Source: Blasia pusilla
Taxonomy: Eukaryota > Marchantiophyta > Marchantiopsida > Blasiales
Assembly (NCBI GenBank): GCA_050084515.1
Contig: CM114273.1
Coordinates: forward strand, 16,802,001 to 16,866,000
Reading direction: 5' to 3'
Length of the DNA: 64,000 nt
A model generated the notes under the pieces. The model was not told where the DNA came from and made no database searches. It saw only the letters and a program-made list of their open reading frames with translations. The translations under genes and the position numbers were made by a program. Positions within the stretch are counted from its first letter, which is position 1. The number at the start of each line of letters is the position of its first letter. Shown piece by piece: positions 11,287 to 23,359 of the stretch.

Positions 11287-14200
11287 TCACGTGCATGTGG
11301 CACCATCCATATTCAAAAGCACTGATCTTGTCTGTGTGTCTAGCTCATCTTGCAGGCCCAATCTCTTCTTTCTTGGTCTTGGCTTTGGAAAGGATGGTAA
11401 CCTACTTGAGGTTCCATCCTGGGATAGACACAAGATTGTGTTATATCCCAATCCATGTTGTGTACTCTGTCTCTTTGCTTTTTCTGACCAACGCTCAATG
11501 TTGGACTTCACTCGTTTAACAGAATTATTGTTTTGGAAACCATCATTGTATGTCTGAAAGGGATTTCCCGGCTGCTGTGCCAAGCCGTTTCTAACAACAA
11601 CTTTTTCTGTTTCAATCCGACCATTTATTTCCCTTAACATTTTAGACGTCATTCTTAAAAGCAAGTCACTACCATGGCAATGATTTTGCAACTCAAAGTA
11701 CAGTTTGTCCATAGTAGCCTCCATTTCTTGGGTTAAACCCGATAAATAAGATTCTTTGACTACTGGTGTTGTCTCAAGCGAAGGGCTTATACTCGTCTCT
11801 ATGTATGGAATGCATTCTGAAAGACACTTCAGATTCAAATAATCAGATTCTAGCTGAAACCTGAAGCATAAATAATAGCCAAATTATTTCAATGTACTTG
11901 CACTACAAGATTTTGTATTAGTATTTAAAAGGAAACCTGGTATTTCGTTGAGATCGAGGAGGTCGCCGGAGATATGGCTTTCAATAGATCTTGAATTCGT
12001 CACTGTCATTTTTAGTTGTGCAATTCCTCCCCATTTGGTGCCCAATCTTCTTCCAAGTATATTCACAAGGTCCTCTTTGTTGTAATCCTCTCGTAACAAA
12101 GTTGCAATCTGGAGAGAGATCTCATCATAGAAATCATGATACTTGCATTAGAAGATGGACAATAAGACAATTTGTGGTATCCAAAAAGGAAAACAAAAGT
12201 ATTACTTACCATGTGCTTGCAGATGTTCCTCTTTAGGGACCGAGGACACTCACAATGACCCCATTCGGTGTCATAGCTGTATACTTCATACCATTTTGTT
12301 GGTATTGTTTGGCTCCTGACACGTGCCATCTTTACTTGCCTCCTTGATTCAATAAGCTGCACATTGCCCGTGGGGATTTCTCTTCCTTTCAATACTGCAT
12401 TATTCGCATATTGCTCTTCTATTGCGTTTTGTACAAAACTTTTTTTTTTAGCAAGTGAATGTGAAAATACCAAGCCTCCATAAAACTGCTAAGCTTCCAA
12501 ACTAGGTAGTCTCCTCTTCTTCGAGCAATACTCCTGTTGTCATCAGCAAGAATTGCTTTCATGCTTCCATGATATGCTTCAATTGCAGCGTTCGTGTCTT
12601 GGTTGCATGAGGGTAGTCCCTTGCCGCTTTCACCCACTTACCTATGCTCAAACAAAAATACATAGATTTATAGTTAATCCAAACACCTGCATTATTAATA
12701 TTCTAGAGAACCAACGTAAGAAAATATCACTCATAAACACCGATTATGTAAGTATTGCAAATATATCGGAGAAACAAAGACATCCACCTAATTTTGGCTC
12801 CCAATAAGTCCTTATATAGTTGATGAATTCAACTTCCTCTTTGAAGTCTGAATAGAATTGTTGTTGCAAGATCTTTGCATCAACCAAAATCACACCTCTA
12901 GTGTATGTGCCACACTGATTTATGTACATAATTTCTCCTAGACGTTGTGACATGTGAGCTCTCATGATTGCACATCGAACCTTTCGTTTCAGCTGCTTCA
13001 ACCAGTCATGGCGTACATGCGAGAGACAAAATATGATACTTGAGTTGGAAAATATTACCCTGCAAGTAAAGTTATTGGTGAGTTACAGCATGATTGAAAA
13101 CAAATACCCGGAATACCTTCAATGCATGTGACCAATATGCCTATGTAACAGAATAAAAAATCATATTGAAAAACAAAAACATGGCTATGGAATGACCATG
13201 TAGCAAGAGAATACTTCAATGCATATCCTTAATGTACCTCAATGCATTTTGCTTGGCGTTGGCATCGTCTACTATGATTGCATTCGGCTCCCAATAGGGT
13301 TGTTGTCTTCTACACTTGGTTACCACTGCATGTAGCCATTTCACCAAGTACACCTCCTTGGAGGTACTGGTCAAAATCCATGCTACAGGTATTCCAGTGT
13401 GGTGCCCATCAAACACTAAGATGGTATACAAAGGAAACTGCACACAAAACTCCAACACATCAGGATTGTTACAAGTAGACATGAAATTAAACTTTGCAAA
13501 ATTTTATTTTGTGTACATATGAACAACGAGTAACGAACCTTGCTTCCATTGGTGCCAAAAGTACTATCCATGGTAAAGACACTGTTGTGTCCGTATTTCA
13601 CCATCAATTGCAACTGCCAAGCGTTGTGGAATCCCAATATGAAAGGTCTTGTATCATCAAAATAAGGCTCATAAAAGAAGACCTTCTTTGGATAGAGGTT
13701 TACATAAGTACTCAAAGATTCATTTTCATCTAAACAAAACTGGAAAGTCTCCATATTCAAGGACTTCTTTGCATTTGTAATATCATGCATTTGCAGGAAA
13801 TCATCCCTTGTCATACTCCCCTCAAAGTCAAGAGAGGTGTCTGATCTCATTTTAAGCATCATTTCATGCTCGCACATAATCTGGTGGGGCTTTACCCTGA
13901 GTCGAAGCCTCTCCTTTATGTAACATCTCAACTCCTTTGAGATCCTAGGAGCATACATTTTAGGAGTGTCCAAACTTGTTGGGTCATTATTGCCGTGGCA
14001 TGACATCCCATCCTTGTCAACATGTAATCTATGTTTGTAAATGATCTTAGCCACATATATTGGAGCCTTGATTTCAGATACATAAAAGTGACAGAGACAC
14101 CATCGCTTCCAACTATCTCCCGGTACAATTTTTTGGGCACGAGGCCGACTTCCTGGGCCTGATTTGGGAATTCTTGACCTGTATAAAAAGAGAGGAATGC

Positions 14201-14770
14201 ATCCTATCATACATAAATATAGTATCTCTCCAGGAGGGACAAAAGCAATGGAAATAAATTGAATGCAATATATACAAGAACAAAAGATGATTGATCAGCT
14301 TCCTTGTCTAACCTTCCTTGTTCCTATCATTACTCCACTTAAAAAAAAATACCACTTATCCCAGTTCATCTGCTCACAACCGGTTGATGGAAGTGTCGCT
14401 TGTCTTGAGGTCTGTAAGCACAATAGTACATGGTGTATGATGATTCCTTGCCTTCGTCTTCTCCCAATCTTTCTCCTCTGCACCTGGATGTGCCCTTCCA
14501 AAAGCTGGTGGGGTTTACATTGTCTCCATTACCCTCCCCAATAATCAAGTCCTCCAACCTATGCGAGGGGATATACGCTGCATTATAGAGATCCCAATGG
14601 AGATCTTTTGCTGATATGTACCCCATCGGCAAGTCTGCTTGGAGTTCCATCATCTTCATGGCTAGAATTTAGCTTGTCAATGCACTTCTATTTCCATGCG
14701 CATTCTCCTCCACTTGTTCATGTAATAGAGGAAGGGTTGATGTCAAGTCAATAGGATTGTCGATATCCAT
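11287..14770 (-). pseudogene. MULE-type transposase with SWIM zinc finger, multi-exon, frameshifted
   Basis: Seven exons read on the minus strand: A 14770 to about 14370, B 14178-13539, C 13437-13238, D 13059-12788, E 12643-12210, F 12108-11937, G 11849-11287. Introns between B and G have GT-AG ends and consistent phase. The A/B junction is unresolved. Exon B has KRWCLCHFYVSE, HVDKDGMSCHG and FTMDSTFGTN. Exon C has VFDGHHTGIPVAWILTS and IIVDDANAKQNAL, and exon D has FCLSHVRHDWLKQLKRKV. This is the order seen in the MULE/FAR1-type DDE transposase domain. Exon E ends with HCECPRSLKRNICKHM, a CxC...CxH SWIM finger. Exon G ends with a basic PRPRKKR segment and TGA at 11287. Damage: an in-frame TAA in exon A (near 14683), a one-base loss near 12607 before QDTNAAIEAYHG, and a frame change at a 10-A run near 12440. 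It could be a decayed autonomous Mutator-like element or a domesticated gene lost in this lineage. I found no terminal inverted repeats by eye. Confidence 0.75.
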
Positions 14771-14876
14771 ACTTACCTGCATACAAGAATTTGATTATAA
14801 TGCATGAGAAAAGTCATGTGATTTTCACCAAAAAAAAATACAAGTACCAAAATTAAATAAACAGTAAGATTGTGAG

Positions 14877-16110
14877 AAATGATGGAATGTCTTTCAATAC
14901 TACAGATTCTACTCTCCTTTACAAGTATCACAGAAAATGGGATGAATGTTCATAATGTAAGCACACAAAGATCCTAAAGAGAAAGTCAATTTAACCCACA
15001 ACAAAAAGTGATAAGGGGATGATGTCCTTTCTTGAACATACCCCTTTAATTCCCTATCGTCATAGAAAATGTGTGAACGTTGGCAACATAAGCACACACA
15101 GAACCTACACAGAAAGTAAACTTAACCGATAGTACTAAATCAAAGCTCAAATATGATAGCCATCGAACAAAAATCCTTAAAATACATACTAGACAAAAAA
15201 CAAGCTCAACCATTCCAATATATGAGACAAATCATGTGATCCTCGACAAAAACCTCGAAAGTAATCAATCTCATAAAGTAATATAAGTGAGAGGTGACGG
15301 AATACCTTTCGGTTGTACAAATTCTACTCCTAAAGCCTTGCAACATAGATATTGTGAGTCCCTATATGGAAACTGAATTTTACCAACAATACCACCATAT
15401 AGTTCAAGTGACGGAATACCTTTCAGTAGTGCGTGGTATACTCCTAAAGCCTTAGATAATACCCAAATCATCAAGAATTCTTTTCAAAAGACATGAGTGT
15501 AACCGAGTCTTTTCTAGCTTTTGTAGTGATTTAATTTTCAAAACATATGCCTTTACTCTCCTATTGTCGTATAAAAAGGATTAATGTCTACAATATAGAT
15601 ACTCTTAGTGCCTATATGGAAACTCAATTTTACTTAAAATACCACCCTACAGCTGAAACATTATAGGCATCTTCCAATATAACAAGGCATGTAATCAAAC
15701 TAAAAAAGTAGTAGACAAACACTAAGAGTGTGAGATATGTCAGAATACCTTTTGGTAGTACATGCTCTAACAGAAATCCTATAAGTACCGAAAACTTACT
15801 CATCTGAAGAGTAGAAAAAATCGATTATTGGTGTATGGAGTGAGGATGAATGAATCCCACGAAAACCAAAGAAAGACCAAGAGTATTAAGATGAAAAGAC
15901 ACCTTCAAGATAGATTTTCTCTATTTTCTAACAATTGGAGTAAGATCATTCTCACAATACACATTTTATAGTCGCCTATTGTCAAACAAACAAAGTAAAA
16001 AAATTAACAGTATGGTAGTGGCCTTGGCGGAAATCCTTACGATATTACTATATCTGCTCCAAAAAACGCACTGTGATTGTGACATTGATGGAATACTTTC
16101 TGGTAGTACT
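14877..16110. repeat. Degenerate interspersed repeat cluster
   Basis: Two blocks recur. Block X (TGACGGAATACCTTTCGGTAGTAC-like, often followed by TACTCCTAAAGCC) occurs near 14882, 15293, 15411, 15735 and 16084. Block Y (CAACATAGATACT...AGTGCCTATATGGAAAC...AATTTTACC) occurs near 14950, 15080, 15345 and 15590. Copies are 65-85 percent alike by eye. Read on the minus strand, block X gives short KALGV...KGIPS peptides. These resemble, weakly, the LGV...EGIPT part of the repeats in the neighbouring 16.6-18.2 kb reading frame. Confidence 0.6.
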
Positions 16111-16622
16111 ATGTCTGATCTCAAAGCTCCATTTGCAAGCAAAAGTACATGTTTGCTTCACATGACAGGAGTGTTACAAGCTAGTTTCTATCACTGAGAG
16201 TGAGGTCATTCTCAACCTCACGTTTACACTCCTAATTTCATCAAAATGTGAGGAAAGAACATGTAAAGACATGGAGTTCGTACATCGAATCTTATTTAAT
16301 CTACAATACTAAAAGAGGGATATTCGTATCCTACTAAAAATAAGTCTTGGAGACCATAAACCATACTATTAGCCTCTATAGAGTTGGAGTCACAAATATT
16401 ACTCTGTGCATAATTATAAAATGATATAAAGGAATGTGTGTAAGAAAGATGTCCCAATTTTTGGCCATGTGAAACCAAAATCCGCTCCAACCTGAAAAAA
16501 ACACATCAACAAAACTTATGAATTATCAACAGAACTTTGTTATCCAAAATGATCTCCTCAACATGTTGAAAGAAAAAAACTAACAAAAGAATGCTCTCAT
16601 TAACAAAATTAAAAAATGTTAC
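16111..16622. other. Spacer downstream of the repeat-protein gene
   Basis: AT-rich DNA with no ORF of note. It probably includes the 3' untranslated region of the minus-strand gene that ends at 16623. Confidence 0.4.
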
Positions 16623-19547
16623 CTAATTCTTACGCCGCTTTCGCCCCATTATTGATTTTCCATATACATTCTTCCTTTTTGCCTGTCGAGTGGGTGGTGT
16701 AGCCAACATATCTTGAAGAACCTCTGACCTTGTCTTCCCTAGTTCTCTACACTTCTCCATAGTGGGAGATAACCCCGTGTGTCGTGGAATATTCTTGGGC
16801 CTTATGTCCATGTCATCCACAAGAAGATCCATGTTTGTCTCCGCCATGATTTGAGTGACATGAAGTTGGGAGGCATTTGGAAAATTTCTTTCCACCTCCC
16901 CGCACTCGGCAACATCGGCTACTTGGCTCGTGGGTGGAGGAATACCCCATTCATCATTGATCTTATGGAGACCTCTTAGAATCTGGCTATCAGAAATTTG
17001 ATCAATGGGATCCATATCATCCAATGAAGCTAAACCCCCGCCGTGTACATTGTCCTCCTCTCCATTCTGCATTGATACCCTATTCTTTCCCTTTCTATTT
17101 CTTGGTACATATGAAGAAGCAACCTTCAAAAGATTCTTCCTCAAAGCATTAAGGTCATGGGTAGAAGGTCTCTCAATGTATGAACCTCCAATAATAGGAT
17201 CACCATCATTACTAGCCAAACCCCCTCTGGATGTCTCATGACAATCCAAAGCACTACCAATGGGGGTAAAGAAAACATCAGGTGTAGAGATATGGGATAT
17301 ACTATCATTTATGCATCCCACTTGGTTATACAAAGTCTCTACAATACCCACAGTGTCAACTACAACATCTCCTAAATCATCCACTTTATGAGTTCGTGCC
17401 ATTTCCTCCAAATCACCTTCCGACATCTCTGATGGAACTCTGGATGTGCTCGGAATAACTTCCGTATGATGATAAATATCACCTTCGGTAATTCCAATCT
17501 CACCATCATCCCCACCACCACCACATCGAATTGTTGGAATGCCTTTCTCCAAACCTGCAACACTAAAAGGTACTCCGAGACTTCCCTCCACAAGTCCAAT
17601 TGAATGTACAATGTCTACATGCAAGGGAGCAGACTCACCAAGACATTCCTCATCCACATGAGAGCTACCCTGCAAATTCACCTCAACACGGGGAAACCCA
17701 ATGCCATATTCACCACCACACACAATAGTTGGAATGCCTTCCACAACTGCAGCAAGAGAAGGTACTCCAAGGCCAACCTCTGGTAGTCCAACTGAACGTA
17801 AAGTCTCTATATCCAAGGGATGAGACTCACCAACACGTTCCCCATCCACATGAGAGCTACCCTTCAATATCTCTCCTTGTGTCAAGTTAATCTCAACATA
17901 CGGAGACCCAACACCAGCACCATCACACACACTGGCTGGAATACTTTCCATCATTGCACCACTAGAAGATACTCCAATAACAACCTCCGGTACTCCAACT
18001 GAAAGTAAAGTCTCTTCATGCGAGGGAGAAGACTCACCAATATATTCCCCGGCCACATAAGAGCTACCCTTCAAGATTTCTCCTTGTGGAAGATTCATCT
18101 CGACACATGAAGGGCCAATGGACACATCACAACTTCCGGGTGTTGGAATAGTTTCTTGTACATCAATAGTACATGGTGGAAATTCTAGACCAACCTAGTC
18201 TTCAACCATCACACAAGGGGTCTCAATAGGGGAAGAAGAAGGGGCAGTACCCGAAATTCTTTTTGCTACCTTCTTCAAGGACTTTGATACATGTGGAAGC
18301 CCAACCTTGGAGCAAGATTCACCTCCCATAGATCTGGTGCGCACTCCGACCTTTCTAACTTCTTCCACATGCGTCGAAACAATATGGTCCTCCCTACTCT
18401 CACCAAAATCTTCTACACTCCTTGTTGTAAACTTCTCAACAATAGGCTTAGAAGCCCACTTACTTCGCCTCTTTGGGCGCAAAACCTGAAAATCACTAAT
18501 ATCATCATATTCATCTCCTTGAGAGGTGGGAGGTGGTTTGCTAGAGCTACTCCCTATTGTAGATTTATGTACATTCCTCCTAGACCAATCTAAATCTACA
18601 TCCCTCTTCTCCCTTGGGACATACTTGGAAGCTCTTTCTTCAAAAACCTCTTTAACCTCCTCCAAGTTTCTTCCCTCCAACCATTCATTCCATTGCTGCT
18701 TAGCCATGAAATCGGAGTACTTGGCTTGATCCCTTTCAAGCCAAGCCATTAAGTTCTGTTTCTTACGAGCAATCCAAGCTTGTGTCTCCTTCAATTGCTT
18801 AGATCTCTCATCTGAAAAAATTGGCAAGAAGCACACCCAAACACACACCCTCTTTCTTCTCCTCTACTCCCCAAAGTTTCTTCACCAACTCCAAATGAAC
18901 AAAGTAATTCTTCCCCCTCCCAATCTAGTCTACAGAACCAAGTTCACTAGCTCTCTCAATGGCAACCAAGCATGTTGAGACTATCATATCCATCGTTAAA
19001 TTGCTTTCACCGCACTTTGGACTTTCACAAGACACGTGTTGTACTTTTCTCTATCCAATAAGTCATCCCAATCTTGGATACCAAGGCACTTGGGGAGATC
19101 ACACTCCATTAAAGCCAGCAATGCTGGCTACTTGAACAAGTGTGGTATGACAGGATCTCGTTCCATTGTCAACCATGTCTCAGACCAAAGTTGTCTAAAT
19201 CTGTATAATTTTTCCCTCTTCATCTTTTCTAAATGCCCAATAGCATCTCCTGATTTTCTCATCAAATATTTCTCTCTTTGCTTCTCACTAATGTTCCTCT
19301 TATGACCCTTCACAGGGTCGTCAGGATGCCTACCTGCATTTTCCAAAGGTACTAAGTAACTTGGGTGCAGGTGAGGGTGCTTCTTAGTCAAGTGTTGATT
19401 GCACTTTGTTTTGTTCTTTGCAGAGTAAATGCGACTACAAACTAGACATATCCACTTTGTGCCATCATGCAAATACCTCTAATAGGTATTTTCCCCCAAT
19501 GCAACGCCACAAACTACCCGGGTGGAAACGGAGGTCGGGGTAGCCAT
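16623..19547 (-). pseudogene. Unrecognised zinc-finger, repeat-containing nuclear protein gene, broken
   Basis: A coding path of roughly 970 codons runs on the minus strand from an ATG at 19547 to TAG at 16623. It begins MATPTSVSTRVVCG. It then shows a BED/C2H2-like finger (KWICLVCSRIYSAKNK, NQHLTKKHPHLH; Cx2C-x14-Hx4H), a charged Lys/Arg-rich stretch (KREKLYRFRQLWSETW), an acidic/basic helical region (AWLERDQAKYSDFMAKQQW), and a KRRSKW basic cluster. Three to four tandem repeats of about 69 residues follow (separate entry), and the C-terminus is NLS-like (RQAKRKNV ... GRKRRKN). The path is interrupted by four in-frame TAG codons (19479-19481, about 19129, about 18925, 18195-18197), a frame change near 18995 and one at a T6 run near 18815. 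At each break the sense sequence resumes on the far side. I do not recognise the family. It lies in the same orientation as the MULE-type gene 1.9 kb away and may belong to that element. Confidence 0.55.
17490..18194 (-). repeat. Tandem protein repeats of about 69 residues
   Basis: Copy 1 lies at 18104-17898, copy 2 at 17897-17688 and copy 3 at 17687 to about 17490. A degenerate partial copy sits at 18194-18105, directly after the in-frame TAG. Consensus features are VEINLTQGEILKGSSHV, GE.(I/V)GES.P...ETL.SVG, LPEV.LGVPS and VEGIPTIVCGG followed by a Gly-rich turn. Copy 3 lacks the TQGEILK segment. The repeats keep the reading frame (207-210 bp per unit), which points to amplification while the gene was coding. 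Confidence 0.8.
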
Positions 19548-20914
19548 AGGAAAAGAAAACCTGAAACACATTCGAGAAAGTATCACAAACCATGAAATGA
19601 ACATGTTCCAAAGGGATAAAACCTAACCAAACCCACTATTTGTAGGCAATGACCACTAAGTATCTCATGTGAAATGAATTTCCAAAACTCGGTATTCTTC
19701 TAAAATCCCCCTTACTTTAAAAGCTGGAATACTTTCCATTCCTCCCTCGACCACGTTGCTCAAAGGTGTGTATCAATCTACAAGAGGAGAGAATGCAACG
19801 GGTCCAAAAAACTCGGCAATCAGTTGTAGCTCAGAAACTACCCGTCTGAACTACTTTTTCCATGTGAGGTTTCACAAAAGTATGTTAAGAGACTTATTTC
19901 CGTCTCAAATTATTTCCTCCATCAGCATCAGAGAGTGGTGAAGCAAATTTCTGTTTGTCAAGCTACACTAGAGTTTTCCTTCAACTTGTTTCATGACGTA
20001 TCTTCATGGAAGCAGGCAATGTAACTTTAATGACCTCACCATTTTGGGTGGGCTCCCAGGCAGGCTGCTCTGCATTCTTTGACTATGGTGAGCATCCAAG
20101 TTGAGAGCTCCTCTAATTATTTGTGGGGTTTTTGCACGTACCATACCAAGATTTTTGAAAGTGCGCTACATCGGGCAAACAACACTATGGAGTGCTGCAG
20201 GTTTTGGTCTCTTTCTGGGAGCCCAGAGTTTCATTCATTGTGGAAATCAGAGTTAGAGATGAATGTGAGTACACACATAACATATCATGCCCTCTACACT
20301 CTTCACAAATTTCACTGTCAGACAGAATATGATTAGGTACTAAGAGATTAGATTATTTGTTTGAGACAAGCTATAGGAAAGCGGTAACCGCTGCTGGTTA
20401 GAACTCAAAATTTGGATTGAAAAGTAATGTTATATGTCATTAAATTAGACAAAAAAATCATCTACATTTGGTTCATGTTTGGCGTTAGTTGAATTGTGTT
20501 GAGAATATGTTCATCTTTCGTAGGGGTTCTTGACCGCATGCGAGATTCATTACATCTCTCCCAGGTTGGAATTCTACTGTCCAGTGTTGGGTGGATGGTT
20601 GTGGATTATTTTCAAATGGTTAGTACACATAATTACAAGAATGCTGTGGGCAGAGGAAGCAAACAGAGTAGCTATTACCTTGATCTCCTATAGCTAGCTG
20701 TGTCAAATCGGGCGATGCTTTACATGGAAAGATGCGGACCAAGGAAATTGGGAACGATAAGCATCAAAATCACGGAAGTGTTGGATATCTTCCGAGACTT
20801 ACATGATACATGGACACCGGTGTTATTCAAACTGATTTCACCGCTGCTTCTCGCTCACCATAGTCAGAGGATTCAGAGCAGAGCCCTGTAACGATAATGA
20901 TCGAATCTTGGACA
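19548..20914. other. Spacer, no gene recognised
   Basis: Mixed-composition DNA with short ORFs (for example 20079-20336 +, 20496-20693 +) and no domain that I recognise. The segment just right of 19547 would hold the promoter of the zinc-finger/repeat gene. Confidence 0.45.
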
Positions 20915-20968
20915 TGTCAGCCTCCATGATATTGTCAGCCTCCATGATATTGTCAGCCTCAATGATTC
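20915..20968. repeat. Three-copy 18-bp tandem repeat
   Basis: TGTCAGCCTCCATGATAT occurs at 20915 and 20933, and a diverged third copy (TGTCAGCCTCAATGATTC) at 20951. Confidence 0.9.
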
Positions 20969-21456
20969 ACAAGGCGTGGGATACGGACATCCAAGCTTGG
21001 CGTTCCATCTCTAGCTTTGGATTTTCTGGGGAAATCATCACATGACAAATACAAGCTAGCCGGAAAGTTGCTATTTGAAGGCGTGCCGTTTCTCGAGTCA
21101 TTCCATTAATGTTCAGCTTCTTCTTTTCTGTATTTTCTGGACTTTGCAAACGGGCAGACGAGTGCTAAGAGAGCACAGGGATTGGCAAAAGGAATTTTGG
21201 GGGCATTGAGACTCGCCCGATTTTAGAGACTTGTTCAGAAATGACATACTTTGACTGTGGCATAGTAGGTCCACACAAATCTAAGCGCGACACTAATTGT
21301 CATTTTTTCCCACTCTCTCATGAGTAATTATCAAACACGCATCGTGTATACGACTAGACTAGAATGATGTCGGTCATTTATCTACGCAAGCTCGAGCAAG
21401 CTATGTCTGAGTTGAACAAGCTGGATCTAAGTCGAGCAAGCCCGCAACATGCGAAA

Positions 21457-21458
<2 letters not shown>

Positions 21459-21549
<91 letters not shown>
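21459..21549. repeat. (AG)n microsatellite, about 45 units
   Basis: An uninterrupted AG dinucleotide run of about 91 bp. ORFs crossing it on either strand are artefacts of Arg-Glu or Ser-Leu alternation. Confidence 0.98.
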
Positions 21550-21553
<4 letters not shown>

Positions 21554-22320
21554 GATCTTGTAAAAGTCAGTAGTAAAAGGCACGGTAGTTGGGGCAGAAA
21601 ATCATAAGTACCGCACCTAGTGAGGACTTCATATGGACTTTGTGGCTACAGCTCAGCCATGTGATTCTCATCAGTTTCCCGTCCGTTGAAATTGGTCCCG
21701 CGGACAATGCCGGCCTCCCTCGCTTGGACTGGATATCGTGACGCTTTCCGTGCCTTTGGAAATCCATTCTTACGGGAGGACAGAATCATCTCAATATCCG
21801 TCCTTTCCTTAGTTTCTTAAAGAATTTGTCTCCTTTTCTTCCATAATGAATTTTGCATGTAGAATATTTTTTTTCAAAATTGGGAAGGCGTATGAATCAA
21901 ATTTTTTCATCAATGATTCTCAAATGAGGAAATGAACATGGGATGAGGATTTCACCTTTCTCTCTGCTTTCCTTCCATGTTAAATTTCATATGTAGAATA
22001 TTTTGTATCTTATAGTTAATTATGGCCCCTACATGTATGCTTCGTTTTACTTCTTAGCTTTGCAGGCTATTTTGATTTGTGTGATTGTTGTATACCGTGG
22101 ATGAAAGTTTTACGTGTCTACCTTCCGTGGATCTCCGTAACTTGATTCGTGTAACTCAAATTAGTGTGATTAATAATTCGTGTGACTTAAATTCATGTGA
22201 TTAAATTCGTGTGACTTCAACAACCTCATCTCTATCCTCTCACGTGGTGTATACCTCATATACAAATTTGTTTTTATACGGGATTTTTTTTTATCTAGTC
22301 CCACAATTCCCTCCCTAGTA
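21550..22320. other. Spacer with a short ATTCGTGTGACTTAA-like repeat
   Basis: No gene is seen. At about 22141-22220 a 14-20 bp word of the form ATTCGTGTGACTTAA recurs about five times with variable spacing. Confidence 0.5.
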
Positions 22321-22555
22321 TTTTCTCTTCTCCGTGCAACTATCTTGGTATACAAACTAGAGGTGGTTTTTATTTCCGTCCCATATTGTATACTCGTATA
22401 CATCTCCGTTTGTATTTTTTTCTCTCCGTGCGCTATCTTGGCATACAATCTATTGGTGGTTTGTATTTCCATCCCATCTCGTACACAAACAAGGGTATTT
22501 TTCTCTCCACCCAAAACTCCCCCCCCCAAACAAACTAGAGGTGGTTTGTATGAAT
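22321..22555. repeat. Imperfect tandem repeat of about 100 bp
   Basis: Two copies (from about 22326 and 22421) and a partial third (about 22530) share CTCCGTGC, CTATCTTGGTATACAA, CTAGAGGTGGTTTGTATTTC and a TCCCAT word. A run of nine C lies at about 22518 inside the array. Confidence 0.75.
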
Positions 22556-23359
22556 TACAATTTTTTTTCTCACCCACTCTTATCAAAGGGCCGCATACTG
22601 GTTATACTATAATATTATATATACAAATTTCTACAAAGGAAAGAAAGTTCTTATTTTCATACCAAGGATGCACACTCCAACATACACTTTGAAAATGATT
22701 ACCATCATAGTTGTAGTGATTTAAATGAGATAATATATAACTTTGAAATGTGACCAACATTTTTTTTAATGAGGGTGACCTTGATTAACATGTGATGGTG
22801 GAGAATTATGTCACAATCACTCTTTTGGATGTCATATTGGGAATAAGCTTTAGGTTTCATTCCTTGACTCAATATTGAAACCTATAAGAGGATGTCTTGC
22901 ACATACACATTACCACTAAACATACATCGTTGTCCCTTAATACTTAGTCCCTTAATCGATCAAAACCTCTGACCCCTTGGTGCTCCATACAAACTCAACA
23001 CATTATCTAGGAATGCATCTATTACCTCTCACTTGCTTTATCTGGAAATGTAACCATCTCTATCCACTTAGAAAATTACTCAGCTATAACTAATACATAC
23101 TCACTATGGTGGTTCTTTGAAGGTATATAAAGGACTGAAAAAAGTCATACTCCATTTGTGATCTAATCCCATGATCGATAACGGATGGAAGTGAGCAGTC
23201 AAAGCATTGAAGGATGCTCACACTCTATCACATACCATATACTTGGCCATAAAGTGTGATACATCTCTCTATATACCATATCACAAAAAATGTACCTTAA
23301 GATAGCTAAAGGTACGCTTTACTCCAAAATGTCCCAACTCCTTGTAGGCATGTTGCAAC
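22556..23359. other. AT-rich spacer, nothing recognised
   Basis: No ORF, repeat or RNA gene that I can support. Confidence 0.5.

Noticed and set aside
18800-18848. An intron acceptor (TTTTTTCAG) at the start of the 18195-18848 ORF
   Set aside because: The upstream sequence in the neighbouring frame continues coding right up to the T-run and links to SDERSKQ after a one-base shift. A frameshift explains it better than an intron, though it is not proven.
18195-19481. Programmed stop-codon readthrough at the four TAG codons
   Set aside because: None is followed by a known strong readthrough context (CARYYA-like), and the same path also needs two frame changes. Decay is simpler.
16623-19547. 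Alternative genetic code with TAG as sense
   Set aside because: G6PDH ends at TAG in its conserved C-terminus and the gene in question itself ends at TAG. TAG is a stop in this genome.
21364-21583. ORFs on both strands across the (AG)n run
   Set aside because: A dinucleotide repeat gives stop-free Arg-Glu or Leu-Ser frames by default.
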